Assembly: GCF_018882185.1 (NCBI RefSeq)
Contig: NZ_JACVOY010000006.1
Coordinates: forward strand, 1-64,000
From: Polynucleobacter sp. AP-Latsch-80-C2
GTDB lineage: Bacteria; Pseudomonadota; Gammaproteobacteria; Burkholderiales; Burkholderiaceae
Direction: 5' to 3'
DNA: 64,000 nucleotides
Below the pieces are notes generated by a model. The model had not been told where the DNA came from and made no database searches. It saw only the letters and a program-made list of their open reading frames with translations. Shown here piece by piece: positions 44,464 to 55,457 of the stretch. Position 1 is the first letter of the stretch; every line of letters begins with the position of its first letter. The translations under genes and the position numbers were made by a program.

Positions 44464-44703
44464 TTAGCGTCTTTTCATGTAGAAGACCAGCACTTCACCT
44501 TCGGTGGTGCTGGCAATCAATTCATTTCCAGTCTGCTTAGCAAACGCAGGAAAGTCGCGGGCAGCGCCCGCATCAGTTGCCTTAATCTTTAAGACTTCAC
44601 CAGACTGCATCGTTGCCAAAGCTTTTTTGGTACGCAAAATCGGCAGCGGGCAGTTCATGCCAATAGCATCTACTTCTGCATTAAAGACAATGTTCTCGCT
44701 CAT
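44464..44703 (-). CDS. tusA: Sulfur carrier protein TusA
   Basis: 79 aa with the CPxP motif ([13 protein letters not shown]), Cys18 being the persulfide carrier. In the family it relays sulfur for tRNA thiolation and cofactor synthesis. Overlaps the end of alaS by 4 bp, so coupled in translation. Confidence 0.93.
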   Translation of the reverse strand: MSENIVFNAEVDAIGMNCPLPILRTKKALATMQSGEVLKIKATDAGAARDFPAFAKQTGNELIASTTEGEVLVFYMKRR

Positions 44704-47324
44704 TTCCTAGCAACCCAATCTTTCACGCCAGCTAATGCAGCGCCAATCTTGCTTGGGTCGTTACCACCAGCCATGGCCATCTCTGGCTTACCACCACCTT
44801 TGCCGCCAACTTGTTGCGCGACAAAGTTCACTAGATCACCAGCTTTGACTTTGCCAATTGAGTCAGCCGTCACGCCAGCAATCAGACTGACCTTATCGCC
44901 TTGGACTGAAGCCAACACAATTGCGGCCGTCTTTAATTTAGCCTTGAGCGCATCCATGGTCTCACGCAACACTTGAGCGTCAGCACCATCCAAACGCACT
45001 GCCAAGACCTTGAGGCCATTGACGTCGACTGCCTGGCTAGCTAGCTCATCTCCTTGGCTAGCAGCCAATTTGGAGTTTGCTTTTTCTAGCTCACGCTCTG
45101 CCTGACGTAATGCATCTTGCAGCTGCGCAACGCGATTGACTAAGTCTCCTGGATGGGTCTTCAGAATTGCTGCAGCTTCGTTGATCTTATCTTCTAGGCC
45201 TTGCAAGAACTGCAAAGCATTATTGCCGGTAACAGCCTCAACACGACGAATACCCGCGGCCACACCACTTTCGGAAGTAATCTTCAAGCTGCCGATATCT
45301 CCAGTGCGGGCTACGTGAGTACCGCCGCACAATTCTTTTGAGCTACCGATTTCTAGAACGCGCACTTCATCGCCATACTTCTCTCCAAAGAGCATCATGG
45401 CGCCAGTCTTTTGTGCATCTTCTAAAGACATCACTTTGCCTGAGGTCGCGCTATTTTCCAAAACTTCGCGATTCACAATATCTTCAATACGGCGGATCTG
45501 CTCTGCTGTCACGGGCGCATTGTGCGTAAAGTCGAAGCGGGTTTTGCCGGCATCCACTAAAGAACCTTTTTGCTGTACGTGGTCACCCAATACTTCGCGA
45601 AGAGCCTTATGCAAAATATGGGTTGCGCTGTGATTCCGCATCGTATCCATACGTTGCACGCTATCTACCAAGGCAGTTAATGCGTCGCCCACTTTGATTT
45701 CGCCCTCAAGCACTTCACCTTGATGACCAAAGACATCCGCCTGAATCTTGAAGGTGTCATCCACGCCAAAACGAACGGTTTCATTGCGTAACTCGCCCTT
45801 ATCGCCAACCTGACCACCTGATTCAGCATAAAAAGGAGTGTTATCCAACACCACTACAGCCGCATCACCTGCTTTCACGGATTGCACTTCGGTGCCATCC
45901 ACATACAAAGCGGTTACTTTTGCGCCATCGTGTTTCAGTGTGTCGTAGCCGTGGAACTGGGTTGGTTTACCTTTATATTCCAAACCTTGGGCAACTTTAA
46001 ATTTACCTGCAGCACGCGCTTGATCGCGCTGCTTTTGCATGGCCACTTCAAAACCTTCAGCGTCGACAGTAACGCCACGCTCACGACAAACGTCAGCGGT
46101 TAAATCCAGCGGGAATCCAAAAGTATCGTGCAAGCGGAAAGCAGTCTCACCATCCACCACTTTTGCACCGCCAGCTAAAGCACCTTCTAAGATTTCCATG
46201 CCATTAGCAATCGTTTGGAAAAAACGCTCTTCTTCTTGCTTAAGCACATCGCTTACTTTATCTTGTGCAGCACGCAACTCCGGATAAGCCTCACCCATTT
46301 CTTTTACGAGTGCAGGCACCAACTGATAGAAAAATGGTTTGCGTGCACCTAATTTATAACCGTGACGAATTGCACGACGAGCAATGCGGCGCAAGACATA
46401 ACCGCGACCTGCATTACCAGGAATTACACCATCTACCACTACAAAACTACAAGCACGGATATGGTCTGCAATGACTTTGAGTGATGGGCTTTGCGCATCA
46501 CAGTTCTCGCCGCCAGCCTGATCTACAGCGTCTTTGGCAGCTCTCAATAAATTGACAAAGAGATCAATTTCGTAATTGGAATGAACGTGTTGCAAGACTG
46601 CTGCAATACGCTCAAGACCCATGCCAGTATCCACGCTTGGCTTAGGCAGCGGATGCATATTGCCAGCTTCATCGCGATTGAACTGCATGAAAACGTTATT
46701 CCAAATTTCGATGAAGCGATCACCATCTTCCTCAGGACTTCCCGGAGGACCGCCAGGAATATGCTCTCCGTGATCATAAAAAATTTCTGTACAAGGGCCA
46801 CAAGGGCCTGTGTCACCCATCATCCAGAAATTATCTGAAGCATAGCGCGCGCCCTTGTTATCGCCGATACGAATAATCCGTTCAGCAGGCACGCCAATTT
46901 GTTTATTCCAAATCTCATACGCCTCATCATCTTCAGCGTAGACCGTTACCAACAATTTCTCTTTCGGTAACTTCAATACCTGGGTTAATAAACCCCAAGC
47001 AAATTGAATGGCATCCTTTTTGAAATAATCGCCGAAGGAAAAGTTACCCAACATCTCAAAAAAGGTGTGGTGGCGGGCGGTATAGCCCACGTTCTCCAAA
47101 TCGTTGTGTTTTCCGCCTGCACGGATACATTTCTGGGCAGTGGTGGCCCGGCTATAGGGACGCTTGTCAAAACCCAGAAATACGTCTTTGAACTGATTCA
47201 TGCCCGCATTGGTAAACAGCAGGGTTGGATCATCTCCCGGCACCACTGGGCTGGAAGGGACGATTTGATGGCCTTTTTGGGCAAAGAAATCCAGGTATGC
47301 CTGGCGAATTTGGGAGACTTTCAT
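44700..47324 (-). CDS. alaS: Alanyl-tRNA synthetase
   Basis: 874 aa. Class II catalytic core at the N-terminus ([15 protein letters not shown]), editing domain with [13 protein letters not shown] and [13 protein letters not shown] zinc ligands, and C-Ala domain with the Gly-rich [15 protein letters not shown]. Charges tRNA-Ala and clears mischarged Ser and Gly. Confidence 0.97.
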   Translation of the reverse strand: MKVSQIRQAYLDFFAQKGHQIVPSSPVVPGDDPTLLFTNAGMNQFKDVFLGFDKRPYSRATTAQKCIRAGGKHNDLENVGYTARHHTFFEMLGNFSFGDYFKKDAIQFAWGLLTQVLKLPKEKLLVTVYAEDDEAYEIWNKQIGVPAERIIRIGDNKGARYASDNFWMMGDTGPCGPCTEIFYDHGEHIPGGPPGSPEEDGDRFIEIWNNVFMQFNRDEAGNMHPLPKPSVDTGMGLERIAAVLQHVHSNYEIDLFVNLLRAAKDAVDQAGGENCDAQSPSLKVIADHIRACSFVVVDGVIPGNAGRGYVLRRIARRAIRHGYKLGARKPFFYQLVPALVKEMGEAYPELRAAQDKVSDVLKQEEERFFQTIANGMEILEGALAGGAKVVDGETAFRLHDTFGFPLDLTADVCRERGVTVDAEGFEVAMQKQRDQARAAGKFKVAQGLEYKGKPTQFHGYDTLKHDGAKVTALYVDGTEVQSVKAGDAAVVVLDNTPFYAESGGQVGDKGELRNETVRFGVDDTFKIQADVFGHQGEVLEGEIKVGDALTALVDSVQRMDTMRNHSATHILHKALREVLGDHVQQKGSLVDAGKTRFDFTHNAPVTAEQIRRIEDIVNREVLENSATSGKVMSLEDAQKTGAMMLFGEKYGDEVRVLEIGSSKELCGGTHVARTGDIGSLKITSESGVAAGIRRVEAVTGNNALQFLQGLEDKINEAAAILKTHPGDLVNRVAQLQDALRQAERELEKANSKLAASQGDELASQAVDVNGLKVLAVRLDGADAQVLRETMDALKAKLKTAAIVLASVQGDKVSLIAGVTADSIGKVKAGDLVNFVAQQVGGKGGGKPEMAMAGGNDPSKIGAALAGVKDWVARK

Positions 47325-47449
47325 GGCAATAATTATCGCATTGGCACCTGTCTAGGGCAAACCCTAGACAAGATACCCCCATCCTGCCTTACAATCGCAC
47401 AACATCAATAAATAGATCGGCAATTAAGTCGATAAATAAGGAGCGCAAC

Positions 47450-47911
47450 TTGAATATCCGTAATCAGAAAGATTTTGGCGCAGGCATCATGTATATGGTC
47501 ATAGGCCTGTTTTTTACCTATATGGCTACCCAGTACCAAATGGGTACCCCCGCCAAAATGGGGCCTGGATACTTTCCATTCTGGCTTGGCTTGCTAATGA
47601 CTGCCCTGGGACTGCTAATCCTAGTGAAGTCACTCAGCGCCAAAGCTGCTATTGAAAAGATCCCTCCTTTTAACTGGAGAGTTATTGGCCTGATCACTGG
47701 CTCAGTAGTCCTTTATGGCATCTTATTGCCAACGATGGGCTTTATTGTGGCTGTGTTCGTACTGGTCTTCATGTCCGCAAGTGCTAGCCATGAGTTCCAT
47801 TGGAAAGGTACCTTGGTTAATGCGACCTTCTTAATCGTGTTTACCTACTCTGTATTTGTTCTGGGTCTGAAGCTTCAGTTCCCATTGCTGCCATTCTTCT
47901 TACAACAATAA
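47450..47911 (+). CDS. tctB: Tripartite tricarboxylate transporter small membrane subunit
   Basis: 153 aa, four membrane helices, KFGPGYFP-like signature as AKMGPGYFPFWLGLL. Begins at a TTG with AAGGAG 7 bp before it. Partner of the large subunit TctA, 20 bp downstream. The periplasmic binding subunit TctC is not in this window. Confidence 0.9.
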   Translation: MNIRNQKDFGAGIMYMVIGLFFTYMATQYQMGTPAKMGPGYFPFWLGLLMTALGLLILVKSLSAKAAIEKIPPFNWRVIGLITGSVVLYGILLPTMGFIVAVFVLVFMSASASHEFHWKGTLVNATFLIVFTYSVFVLGLKLQFPLLPFFLQQ

Positions 47912-47930
47912 TTAACCGGGACTCTAAAAA

Positions 47931-49433
47931 ATGGACTTATTTGCTAATTTAGCCCTCGGTTTCGATACGGCGTTTACGCTTCAAAACCTTCTCTATTGCT
48001 TGATCGGTTGCGTACTTGGCACCTTGATCGGCGTTCTTCCTGGCCTAGGCCCGATCGCAACGATTGCGATGCTTTTGCCAGCAACTTATGCATTGCCTCC
48101 AATTGCTGCTTTGATTATGTTGGCTGGTATTTACTACGGCTCACAATACGGTGGTTCTACAACGGCAATTTTGCTCAACATCCCAGGAGAAACGTCCTCG
48201 GTGGTGACGGCGATTGACGGCTACCAAATGGCCCGAAACGGTCGAGCGGGTGTTGCTTTATTTACTGCCGGCATGGGTTCATTCTTTGCGGGTTGCGTAG
48301 CAACTTTAGTTTTGGCTGCTTTTGCTGCTCCACTTTCTCAGTTGGCATTTAAGTTTGGTCCTGCTGAGTACTTCTCGTTAATGGTTCTAGGCTTAATCGG
48401 CGCAGTCGTTCTGGCTTCTGGCTCATTAGTTAAAGCTATTGGCATGATCGTATTGGGTCTGTTGATGGGCTTGATTGGTACTGACGTGAACTCTGGCGTC
48501 TCCCGCTATGCGTTTGATGTACCAGAACTCAGCGATGGTATCGGCTTCGTGGCAGTGGCAATGGGCGTATTCGGATTCGCAGAAATCATGGGTAACCTTG
48601 AAAAAACTGGCGAAGATGAGGGCTTCTTGAACAAGATGACCACCATGATCCCAACCAAACAAGATATCAAGCGGATGATCCCTTCCATCTTGCGCGGTAC
48701 GACTATCGGCTCCATCTTGGGCATCCTGCCAGGTGGTGGTGCTGCCTTGGCTGCCTTCGGCGCTTACTCAGTCGAGAAAAAATCTTCCAAGTACAGCCAT
48801 GAATTTGGCAAAGGTGCGATTGAAGGTGTTGCCGGTCCTGAATCAGCCAATAATGCTGCTGCACAAACCTCCTTCATTCCATTGCTCACATTAGGTATCC
48901 CACCAAATGCTGTGATGGCATTGATGGTTGGCGCGATGACGATTCATAACATTCAGCCAGGTCCACAAGTGATGACCAGCAATCCAGCATTGTTCTGGGG
49001 TCTGATCGCTTCTATGTGGATTGGTAACGTGATGTTGATTCTCTTGAACTTGCCACTGATTGGTATCTGGGTAAAGCTTTTGAAGATTCCTTATCGCTTT
49101 ATGTACCCAGCTATTTTGGTGTTCTGCTGTATTGGCGTGTACACCGTGAACAATACCGTGTTTGACGTTTATGTAACTGCTGCCTTCGGCATCATTGGTT
49201 ACCTCTTCTTCAAACTGGGTTGCGAACCTCCTCCATTGCTGTTGGGCTTCGTGCTCGGACCAATGATGGAAGAGAACTTCCGCCGTGCCTTGCTCTTGTC
49301 ACGAGGTGATTTCACAACCTTCGTTACACGCCCACTGTCCTTGGGATTGCTGATTGCAGCAGCCCTCTTGGTGGTGATCGTGGCACTGCCAGCAGTGAAG
49401 AAAACCCGTGAAGAAGCTTTCGTAGAAGATTAA
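47931..49433 (+). CDS. tctA: Tripartite tricarboxylate transporter large membrane subunit
   Basis: 500 aa, about twelve membrane helices. Family motifs GVLPGLGPIATIAMLLP and GILPGGGAALAAFGAYSVEKK form the two symmetrical signature loops. Imports citrate-like carboxylates using the ion gradient, with a soluble binding protein that must come from elsewhere in the genome. Confidence 0.94.
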   Translation: MDLFANLALGFDTAFTLQNLLYCLIGCVLGTLIGVLPGLGPIATIAMLLPATYALPPIAALIMLAGIYYGSQYGGSTTAILLNIPGETSSVVTAIDGYQMARNGRAGVALFTAGMGSFFAGCVATLVLAAFAAPLSQLAFKFGPAEYFSLMVLGLIGAVVLASGSLVKAIGMIVLGLLMGLIGTDVNSGVSRYAFDVPELSDGIGFVAVAMGVFGFAEIMGNLEKTGEDEGFLNKMTTMIPTKQDIKRMIPSILRGTTIGSILGILPGGGAALAAFGAYSVEKKSSKYSHEFGKGAIEGVAGPESANNAAAQTSFIPLLTLGIPPNAVMALMVGAMTIHNIQPGPQVMTSNPALFWGLIASMWIGNVMLILLNLPLIGIWVKLLKIPYRFMYPAILVFCCIGVYTVNNTVFDVYVTAAFGIIGYLFFKLGCEPPPLLLGFVLGPMMEENFRRALLLSRGDFTTFVTRPLSLGLLIAAALLVVIVALPAVKKTREEAFVED

Positions 49434-49456
49434 TTCCTTTCACCTTCACCAGATCG

Positions 49457-49484
49457 AGCCCGCAGCAGTTTGCGGGCTTTTTCT
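49457..49484 (+). terminator. Terminator after tctA
   Basis: AGCCCGCA (49457-49464) and TGCGGGCT (49471-49478) with a 6-nt loop, then TTTTTCTTT. Confidence 0.85.
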
Positions 49485-49517
49485 TTATGGCTTGGGGCTT
49501 TTCTCTACAATGTCGCT

Positions 49518-51287
49518 ATGTCCCAAGATAGCAAACCCTCCAAAGCTGCCGCCCCTATTGCGGAGCCATCGAATTTTTTACGTCAGATCATTGATCATGA
49601 CTTAGCTAGTGGCGCCTTTAACCAGCGTACTACTTTGGCTGGGCAAGCGATTCCATCGATCATCACCCGCTTTCCACCGGAGCCCAATGGCTATCTGCAT
49701 ATTGGTCATGCCAAGAGTATTTGCCTAAACTTCGGTTTAGCTGCTGATTACAACCAGCAAGCTGGTGGTGCGCGCTGCAATATGCGTTTGGATGACACCA
49801 ACCCCGTTAAAGAAGATATTGAGTACGCCGATAGCATTTTGGATGCTGTGAAATGGCTTGGCTTTGATTGGGGTACGAATCTGTATCACGCTAGCGACTA
49901 CTTTGACCAACTATATGCCTTTGCTGAAGTGTTGATTGAGAACGGCAAAGCGTATGTCGATAGTCAAAGCGCGGATGATATTCATACCAATCGCGGCAAC
50001 TTTGGCCAAGCAGGAAAAAATAGCCCTTACCGCAATCGTAGCCCTGCAGAAAATCTGCAACTCTTTCGCGATATGCGCGATGGCAAATTTAAAGACGGCG
50101 AACATGTATTGCGCCTGAAGATCGACATGGCGCATCCAAACATCGTGATGCGCGATCCCGTGGTTTACCGTATTCGCCATACGGATCACCACCGCACAGG
50201 GAGCAAATGGTGCATTTACCCGCTGTACGACTTTACCCATTGCATCTCTGATGCCCTAGAAAATGTCTCTCACTCTATTTGTACGCTGGAGTTTGAAAAC
50301 AACCGTCCACTCTATGACTGGATTGTGAATTCCCTAAAAGAGTTGGGCGTCTTTAAAGACCCCGTTCCGCACCAATATGAATTCGCGCGCCTCAATCTGA
50401 CCTACACCATCACCAGCAAGCGCAAGCTCTTGCAGTTGGTAGAAGAGAAACATGTTGAAGGCTGGGATGATCCGCGCATGCCTACGATTGTGGGCATTCG
50501 TCGTCGTGGTTACACCCCAGAAAGTATTCGTCTGTTCTGTGAACGCATTGGCGTCTCTAAAGCTGACAGCTGGATTGATATGAGCACGCTTGATCAAGCC
50601 TTGCGCGACGATTTAGAAGCCAGAGCACCTCGCGCTACTGCTGTACTCAAACCACTCAAGCTTGTCGTTGAAAATTTTGATGAGGGTGCCAGCGAGCCTT
50701 GCTCAGCACCTCGCCATCCACAACATCCTGAATGGGGCAATCGAGAATTTAACTTCACCAAAGAACTCTGGATTGAAGCGGATGACTTTATGCAAGAGCC
50801 CGTCAAAGGCTTCTTCCGTCTCTATCCGCCAATCGGTGATCAACCGGGTAGTCGTGTTCGTTTGCGCCATGGTTTTGTGGTGGAGTGCACTGGCTTTGAG
50901 ACAGATACCAATGGCAATGTGACCCAAGTCAATGTCACCCATTTTCCAGATAGTAAGAGTGGTACGGCGGGCTCAAACAACTATAAGGTTAAAGGCAATA
51001 TTCATTGGATTAGCGCTGCTGAGGCCATTCCTGCAGAAGTGCGCCTTTATGATCACCTCTTCTCCGATCCACACCCAGATAGCGGTGACAAGAATTTCTT
51101 GGATGCCATTAATACCAACTCGAAACAAACTATCTCTGCTTATTTAGAGCCTTGCATGAAAGATGCAAAGGCAGAAGATCGCTTTCAATTTGAGCGTCAC
51201 GGTTATTTTGTTGCCGATCAAAAAGATTCAAAGCCAGGCAAGCCCGTCTTTAATCGCACGGTTGGACTCAAGGATTCTTGGAAATAG
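49518..51287 (+). CDS. glnS: Glutaminyl-tRNA synthetase
   Basis: 589 aa from ATG at 49518 (MSQDSKPS). An earlier in-frame start at 49470 would overlap the tctA terminator. HIGH motif PPEPNGYLHIGHAKSIC and a KMSKS variant ITSKRKL, with the usual two-barrel anticodon-binding part. Charges tRNA-Gln directly. Its 3' end overlaps the convergent epimerase gene by 20 bp. Confidence 0.96.
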   Translation: MSQDSKPSKAAAPIAEPSNFLRQIIDHDLASGAFNQRTTLAGQAIPSIITRFPPEPNGYLHIGHAKSICLNFGLAADYNQQAGGARCNMRLDDTNPVKEDIEYADSILDAVKWLGFDWGTNLYHASDYFDQLYAFAEVLIENGKAYVDSQSADDIHTNRGNFGQAGKNSPYRNRSPAENLQLFRDMRDGKFKDGEHVLRLKIDMAHPNIVMRDPVVYRIRHTDHHRTGSKWCIYPLYDFTHCISDALENVSHSICTLEFENNRPLYDWIVNSLKELGVFKDPVPHQYEFARLNLTYTITSKRKLLQLVEEKHVEGWDDPRMPTIVGIRRRGYTPESIRLFCERIGVSKADSWIDMSTLDQALRDDLEARAPRATAVLKPLKLVVENFDEGASEPCSAPRHPQHPEWGNREFNFTKELWIEADDFMQEPVKGFFRLYPPIGDQPGSRVRLRHGFVVECTGFETDTNGNVTQVNVTHFPDSKSGTAGSNNYKVKGNIHWISAAEAIPAEVRLYDHLFSDPHPDSGDKNFLDAINTNSKQTISAYLEPCMKDAKAEDRFQFERHGYFVADQKDSKPGKPVFNRTVGLKDSWK

Positions 51288-52164
51288 TTTTCAAGAAGTG
51301 GGCCACGCTGGGATAGCGCAGCGGGGTTTTTAATTCAGGTAAGCGGGTGTTCGTCACCCGTCTTGATTCACGCATAAAAGACCACAGCATCGGACTCACG
51401 ATCTTTTGCAATTGGCTTGCTGGCAATCTAGGCGGCCTATCTAAGCCAAAAGCATCAGCCACCTCATCGAAGTAGTCACCCATTTTGGTTTGCCCACCAT
51501 CGCAGACATTAATCACCCGCTGTGGTTTACCGTGATACGCCGCAGCACATACTAATCTCGCCAGATCATCGCTCTGAATATGATTTGAATACGCGTCTTC
51601 CTCCGGAAGCAAGGCAGGCGTTTTCGAGTGCAGGCGCTCAAGTGGCAAACGATCAGCTGCGTAAATACCAGGAACTCTCAGAATCGTAAGTGCAACTCCA
51701 TGGGCTGGTGCCCATAAGCGCAGTGCACGTTCCGCATCCACCCTCCTCTGGGCCCGCTCACTTTGGGGCTTAACGGGAGTGGTCTCGCTCACTTGAGCGC
51801 CCCCATGATCCCCATAAACGCCGGTGGTGCTGATATAGATGAGCCGCCTGACGATATCAGGGGCTTGGGCTAAAATTCGGAGAAGGTTGCGGGTTCGGCA
51901 ATCACGATTTCCAAGATTTTGGGGTGGGGCCAAATGAATGACGGTTTGTGCCAAACCAGGCAGCCGCCATAAAGATTCAGGCTGATCCAAGTTACCAAAA
52001 ATGGGGATCGCGCCAACCTCCCTCAACTCCTGAAAGCGACTTTGCGAAGAAGTTAAGGCAAAGACTCGGTGACTCCGCGCAAGCTGCCTAGCAACTCGCA
52101 GGCCAATATCGCCGCAGCCAATAATCAGGATTCGAGGTTTACCAAAAGATTGCATAGATAACAT
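51268..52164 (-). CDS. NAD(P)-binding SDR-type epimerase/reductase
   Basis: 298 aa. N-terminal IIGCGDIGLRVARQLA is a Rossmann nucleotide loop (GxGxxG), and YISTTGVYGDHGG gives the extended-SDR Ser/Tyr site without a clear YxxxK Lys. Resembles YeeZ-type proteins of unknown substrate. Convergent with glnS. Confidence 0.78.
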   Translation of the reverse strand: MLSMQSFGKPRILIIGCGDIGLRVARQLARSHRVFALTSSQSRFQELREVGAIPIFGNLDQPESLWRLPGLAQTVIHLAPPQNLGNRDCRTRNLLRILAQAPDIVRRLIYISTTGVYGDHGGAQVSETTPVKPQSERAQRRVDAERALRLWAPAHGVALTILRVPGIYAADRLPLERLHSKTPALLPEEDAYSNHIQSDDLARLVCAAAYHGKPQRVINVCDGGQTKMGDYFDEVADAFGLDRPPRLPASQLQKIVSPMLWSFMRESRRVTNTRLPELKTPLRYPSVAHFLKTISKNP

Positions 52165-52185
52165 CGTAACGATTTATTGAAAGGA

Positions 52186-53232
52186 ATGAGAGTGTCTTAC
52201 CAAGTCACGCTCAAGGCGAGCGGCAAACAATTTACTGTCAACCAGGACGAAACCCTCCTGGAAGCCGCCCTACGTCAAGGAATTAACTTACCCTATGGCT
52301 GCAAGAATGGCGCCTGCGGCTCCTGCAAAGGCAAGATTGTTGAAGGTCAAGTGACCCATGGCCAGCATAGTCAAAGCGCCCTCAGTAGTGCCGATGAAAC
52401 ATCTGGCGGTACTTTATTTTGCTGCGCCCACCCTCAATCGGATTTATTGATTGAGGCCCGTGAAGTTCAAGGTGCTGGAGATATCGCTACTCGTAAGGTG
52501 CCTTGTCGAGTTAATAGCATCGTCATGCCAAGTCACGATGTTGCCATTCTGAAACTGCAACTGCCTGCGGCAGAGCGCTTTCAATTTTTGGCAGGTCAAT
52601 ATTTAGAGTTCCTTTTGAAAGATGGCCAACGTCGCGCTTACTCTATTGCTAACGCCCCCGAGCAAGAGGGTCCTCTAGAGTTACACATTCGCCATTTACC
52701 TGGCGGCGTCTTTACTGACTTTGTCTTTGGTGCAGTTACACCTGCATTAAAGGAAAAAGATATCCTGCGCTTTGAAGGCCCAATGGGCAGCTTTTTCTTG
52801 AGAGAAGACTCTAAGAAACCGATTATTTTTGTTGCCGCCGGCACTGGCTTTGCGCCCATTAAATCGATCATCGAGCAAATGCAGGCAAAGAAGATTGATA
52901 GACCCGTTCATCTGTATTGGGGCGGACGTCGTCCAAGCGACCTCTATCTCGATGACCTATGCAAGACCTGGGCCAAAGATATTCCCAACCTCGAATACAT
53001 CCCCGTGATTTCCGATGCCTTGGCAGAAGACGCATGGCAGGGCCGCACTGGCTTTATGCACCGAGCTGTCATGGCAGACCATCCTAGCCTCAAAGGCTTT
53101 CAGGTCTACGCCTGTGGAGCTCCAGTGATGGTCAATGCAGCACGTGAGGATTTTTCATCCCAGTGCGAGCTTCCCGAGGAAGAATTCTTCGCAGATTCCT
53201 TTACGAGCGCTGCTGATTTAGCCACAAACTAA
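52186..53232 (+). CDS. 2Fe-2S ferredoxin-NAD(P)H reductase (CDP-6-deoxyglucoseen reductase-like)
   Basis: 348 aa from ATG at 52186; a GTG at 52192 (MSYQVTL) is also possible. Plant-type ferredoxin domain with CKNGACGSCKG and later CCAHP Cys, FAD-binding domain (RAYSIANAPEQ) and NAD-binding domain (FVAAGTGFAPIKSIIEQ, YACGAPVMV). It passes electrons from NAD(P)H to an oxygenase or dehydratase; which one is unknown. Compared with the E1/E3 enzymes of deoxysugar synthesis only the reductase is present here. Confidence 0.88.
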   Translation: MRVSYQVTLKASGKQFTVNQDETLLEAALRQGINLPYGCKNGACGSCKGKIVEGQVTHGQHSQSALSSADETSGGTLFCCAHPQSDLLIEAREVQGAGDIATRKVPCRVNSIVMPSHDVAILKLQLPAAERFQFLAGQYLEFLLKDGQRRAYSIANAPEQEGPLELHIRHLPGGVFTDFVFGAVTPALKEKDILRFEGPMGSFFLREDSKKPIIFVAAGTGFAPIKSIIEQMQAKKIDRPVHLYWGGRRPSDLYLDDLCKTWAKDIPNLEYIPVISDALAEDAWQGRTGFMHRAVMADHPSLKGFQVYACGAPVMVNAAREDFSSQCELPEEEFFADSFTSAADLATN

Positions 53233-53287
53233 ATCCAATAAAGCGAGATAATAGAAACACTTTTTGCACTGATAACCCCAAGCCAAC

Positions 53288-54481
53288 ATGAATAAGCCAG
53301 CTCAAGCCATCGACACCCATTCAGTCATGTTCATTACGCAACGACCAGAAGTCACCATGGTTGAAGGTAATGGCTCTTGGTTAACGGATAACAACGGCAA
53401 GCGCTATTTAGATTTCTTACAAGGTTGGGCGGTCAATTGCTTGGGTCATTGCAACGCCGGCATGATTGATGCCTTAAATACACAAGCAAAAAAACTGATT
53501 AATCCAAGTCCGGCTTTTTATAACGAGCCCATGATTCGTCTATCGGATCTGCTCACAAAAAACAGTTGCTTTAACAAAGTCTTTTTTGCTAATAGTGGTG
53601 CCGAGGCTAATGAGGGTGCGATTAAATTGGCACGCAAATGGGGTCAACTCAATAAATCTGGCGCCTTTGAAATCATTACGTTTGATCACAGCTTTCATGG
53701 TCGAACGTTGGCAACGATGAGTGCCTCAGGTAAGCCTGGCTGGGATACGATGTTTGCACCTCAGGTTTCAGGATTTCCAAAAGCGGATTTAAATGATTTA
53801 GATTCAGTCAAGAAATTGGTCAGCGATAAAACCGTTGCCGTCATGATTGAGCCTGTGCAAGGTGAGGGAGGCGTTATTCCGGCCTCTGCTGAATTTATGC
53901 GCGAGCTGCGCAAATTCACCAAAGAGAACAACATCCTCTTAATCGTCGATGAAGTGCAAGCTGGCTGTGGTCGTACTGGCACTTTATTTGCCTATCAACA
54001 TTACAGTATCGAGCCTGACATCATGACCTTAGGTAAAGGTATCGGCGGTGGTGTTCCCCTAGCGGCGCTCATGGCGACTGATGCGGTTGCATGCTTTGTC
54101 CCTGGAGACCAAGGCGGAACTTACAACGGTAACCCATTGATGACTGCCGTTGGTATTAGCGTGATTGAGCAACTCTTAGCGCCTGGTTTTCTAGATGAAG
54201 TCAAAAGAAAAGGTGAGCTCCTCAAGTCTGAGCTACTCGCGCTATCTGCAGAATTTGGCCTTGAGGGTGAGCGTGGCGAAGGCTTGTTACGCGCTTTGAT
54301 GCTCGGCAAAGATGTTGGTGGAAAACTGGTTGAGCTGGCACGCGATCGCGCCCCAGAAGGCTTACTCATTAACTCACCAAGACCCAATTTATTGCGCTTT
54401 ATGCCTGCATTAAACGTGAGTGATGATGAGATTCGCCAGATGTGCGGCATATTGCGTGAACTCCTCAAGCAAGTAGCCTAA
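53288..54481 (+). CDS. argD: Acetylornithine aminotransferase
   Basis: 397 aa, class III PLP enzyme. NSGAEANEGAIKLARKW, DEVQAGCGRTG and MTLGKGIGGGVPLAA with the Schiff-base Lys. Transaminates N-acetylornithine in arginine synthesis and may also serve lysine synthesis. Convergent with ispH. Confidence 0.93.
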   Translation: MNKPAQAIDTHSVMFITQRPEVTMVEGNGSWLTDNNGKRYLDFLQGWAVNCLGHCNAGMIDALNTQAKKLINPSPAFYNEPMIRLSDLLTKNSCFNKVFFANSGAEANEGAIKLARKWGQLNKSGAFEIITFDHSFHGRTLATMSASGKPGWDTMFAPQVSGFPKADLNDLDSVKKLVSDKTVAVMIEPVQGEGGVIPASAEFMRELRKFTKENNILLIVDEVQAGCGRTGTLFAYQHYSIEPDIMTLGKGIGGGVPLAALMATDAVACFVPGDQGGTYNGNPLMTAVGISVIEQLLAPGFLDEVKRKGELLKSELLALSAEFGLEGERGEGLLRALMLGKDVGGKLVELARDRAPEGLLINSPRPNLLRFMPALNVSDDEIRQMCGILRELLKQVA

Positions 54482-54503
54482 GGCACTCAAATTCAACCAA
54501 AGC

Positions 54504-55454
54504 TTAGTCGATTAAGTTTTTTGGCAACGAAAAAGTAACATCTTCTACAACACCAGGAAGTGCCCGGACCTGACGTGGTCCAAATTCTTGAATTCGATCG
54601 ACGATAGATTGCGCCAGGGTTTCTGGGGCAGAAGCGCCGGCAGTTAAGCCCACTCGCTTCTTCCCTACAAACCACTCGGGCTTTAATTGATCCGGTGCAT
54701 CGACCATGTAGGAAGGAACTCCTAACTTTTCAGAAAGTTCTCTCAGGCGATTGGAGTTCGAACTCGCAGCACTACCAACCACAATCACCACTTCCACTTG
54801 TGGCGCCATAAATTTCACAGCATCTTGTCGATTCTGTGTGGCATAGCAAATATCTTGTTTACGGGGTTGAACAATATTGGGAAATTTCTTTGTTAGTGCT
54901 TCGACGATTTCTTTAGTCTCATCAACCGAAAGCGTTGTTTGGGTAACAAAAGCAATCTTCTTGTCGCTTGGGAAGGTTAAATGTTCTACGTCAGCCACTT
55001 TCTCCACCAGGAATACCCCTTCCTTGACTTGCCCCATAGTTCCTTCCACCTCTGGATGTCCAGCATGACCAATCATCAGTACCGTAAAACCATCCTTACA
55101 CATCTTGACTACCTCAAGATGGACCTTGGTTACCAATGGGCAAGTGGCGTCATAGACCTGCAGACCTCGCTCTTGCGCATCTTTACGTACCTCTTGCGAT
55201 ACGCCATGGGCACTAAACACCACAATGCCGCCTTTAGGAACTTCATGCAAGCCATCAACAAATATCGCACCACGATCACGCAACTCATTAACTACATAAG
55301 CGTTGTGCACAATTTCATGACGAACGTAGATTGGCGCCCCAAATCGAGTCAGAGCCTCATTCACAATATTGATTGCCCGATCCACGCCAGCACAAAAGCC
55401 GCGCGGTTGCGCCATCAAAATTTCAGCACCAATAGAAATATTTTCTTTTGTCAT
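54504..55454 (-). CDS. ispH: 4-hydroxy-3-methylbut-2-enyl diphosphate reductase
   Basis: 316 aa. Three cluster Cys in PRGFCAGVDRAI, DATCPLVTKVH and ICYATQNRQDAV. Last step of the MEP pathway, giving IPP and DMAPP for IspA. Four bases after fkpB. Confidence 0.97.
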   Translation of the reverse strand: MTKENISIGAEILMAQPRGFCAGVDRAINIVNEALTRFGAPIYVRHEIVHNAYVVNELRDRGAIFVDGLHEVPKGGIVVFSAHGVSQEVRKDAQERGLQVYDATCPLVTKVHLEVVKMCKDGFTVLMIGHAGHPEVEGTMGQVKEGVFLVEKVADVEHLTFPSDKKIAFVTQTTLSVDETKEIVEALTKKFPNIVQPRKQDICYATQNRQDAVKFMAPQVEVVIVVGSAASSNSNRLRELSEKLGVPSYMVDAPDQLKPEWFVGKKRVGLTAGASAPETLAQSIVDRIQEFGPRQVRALPGVVEDVTFSLPKNLID

Positions 55455-55457
55455 GTC

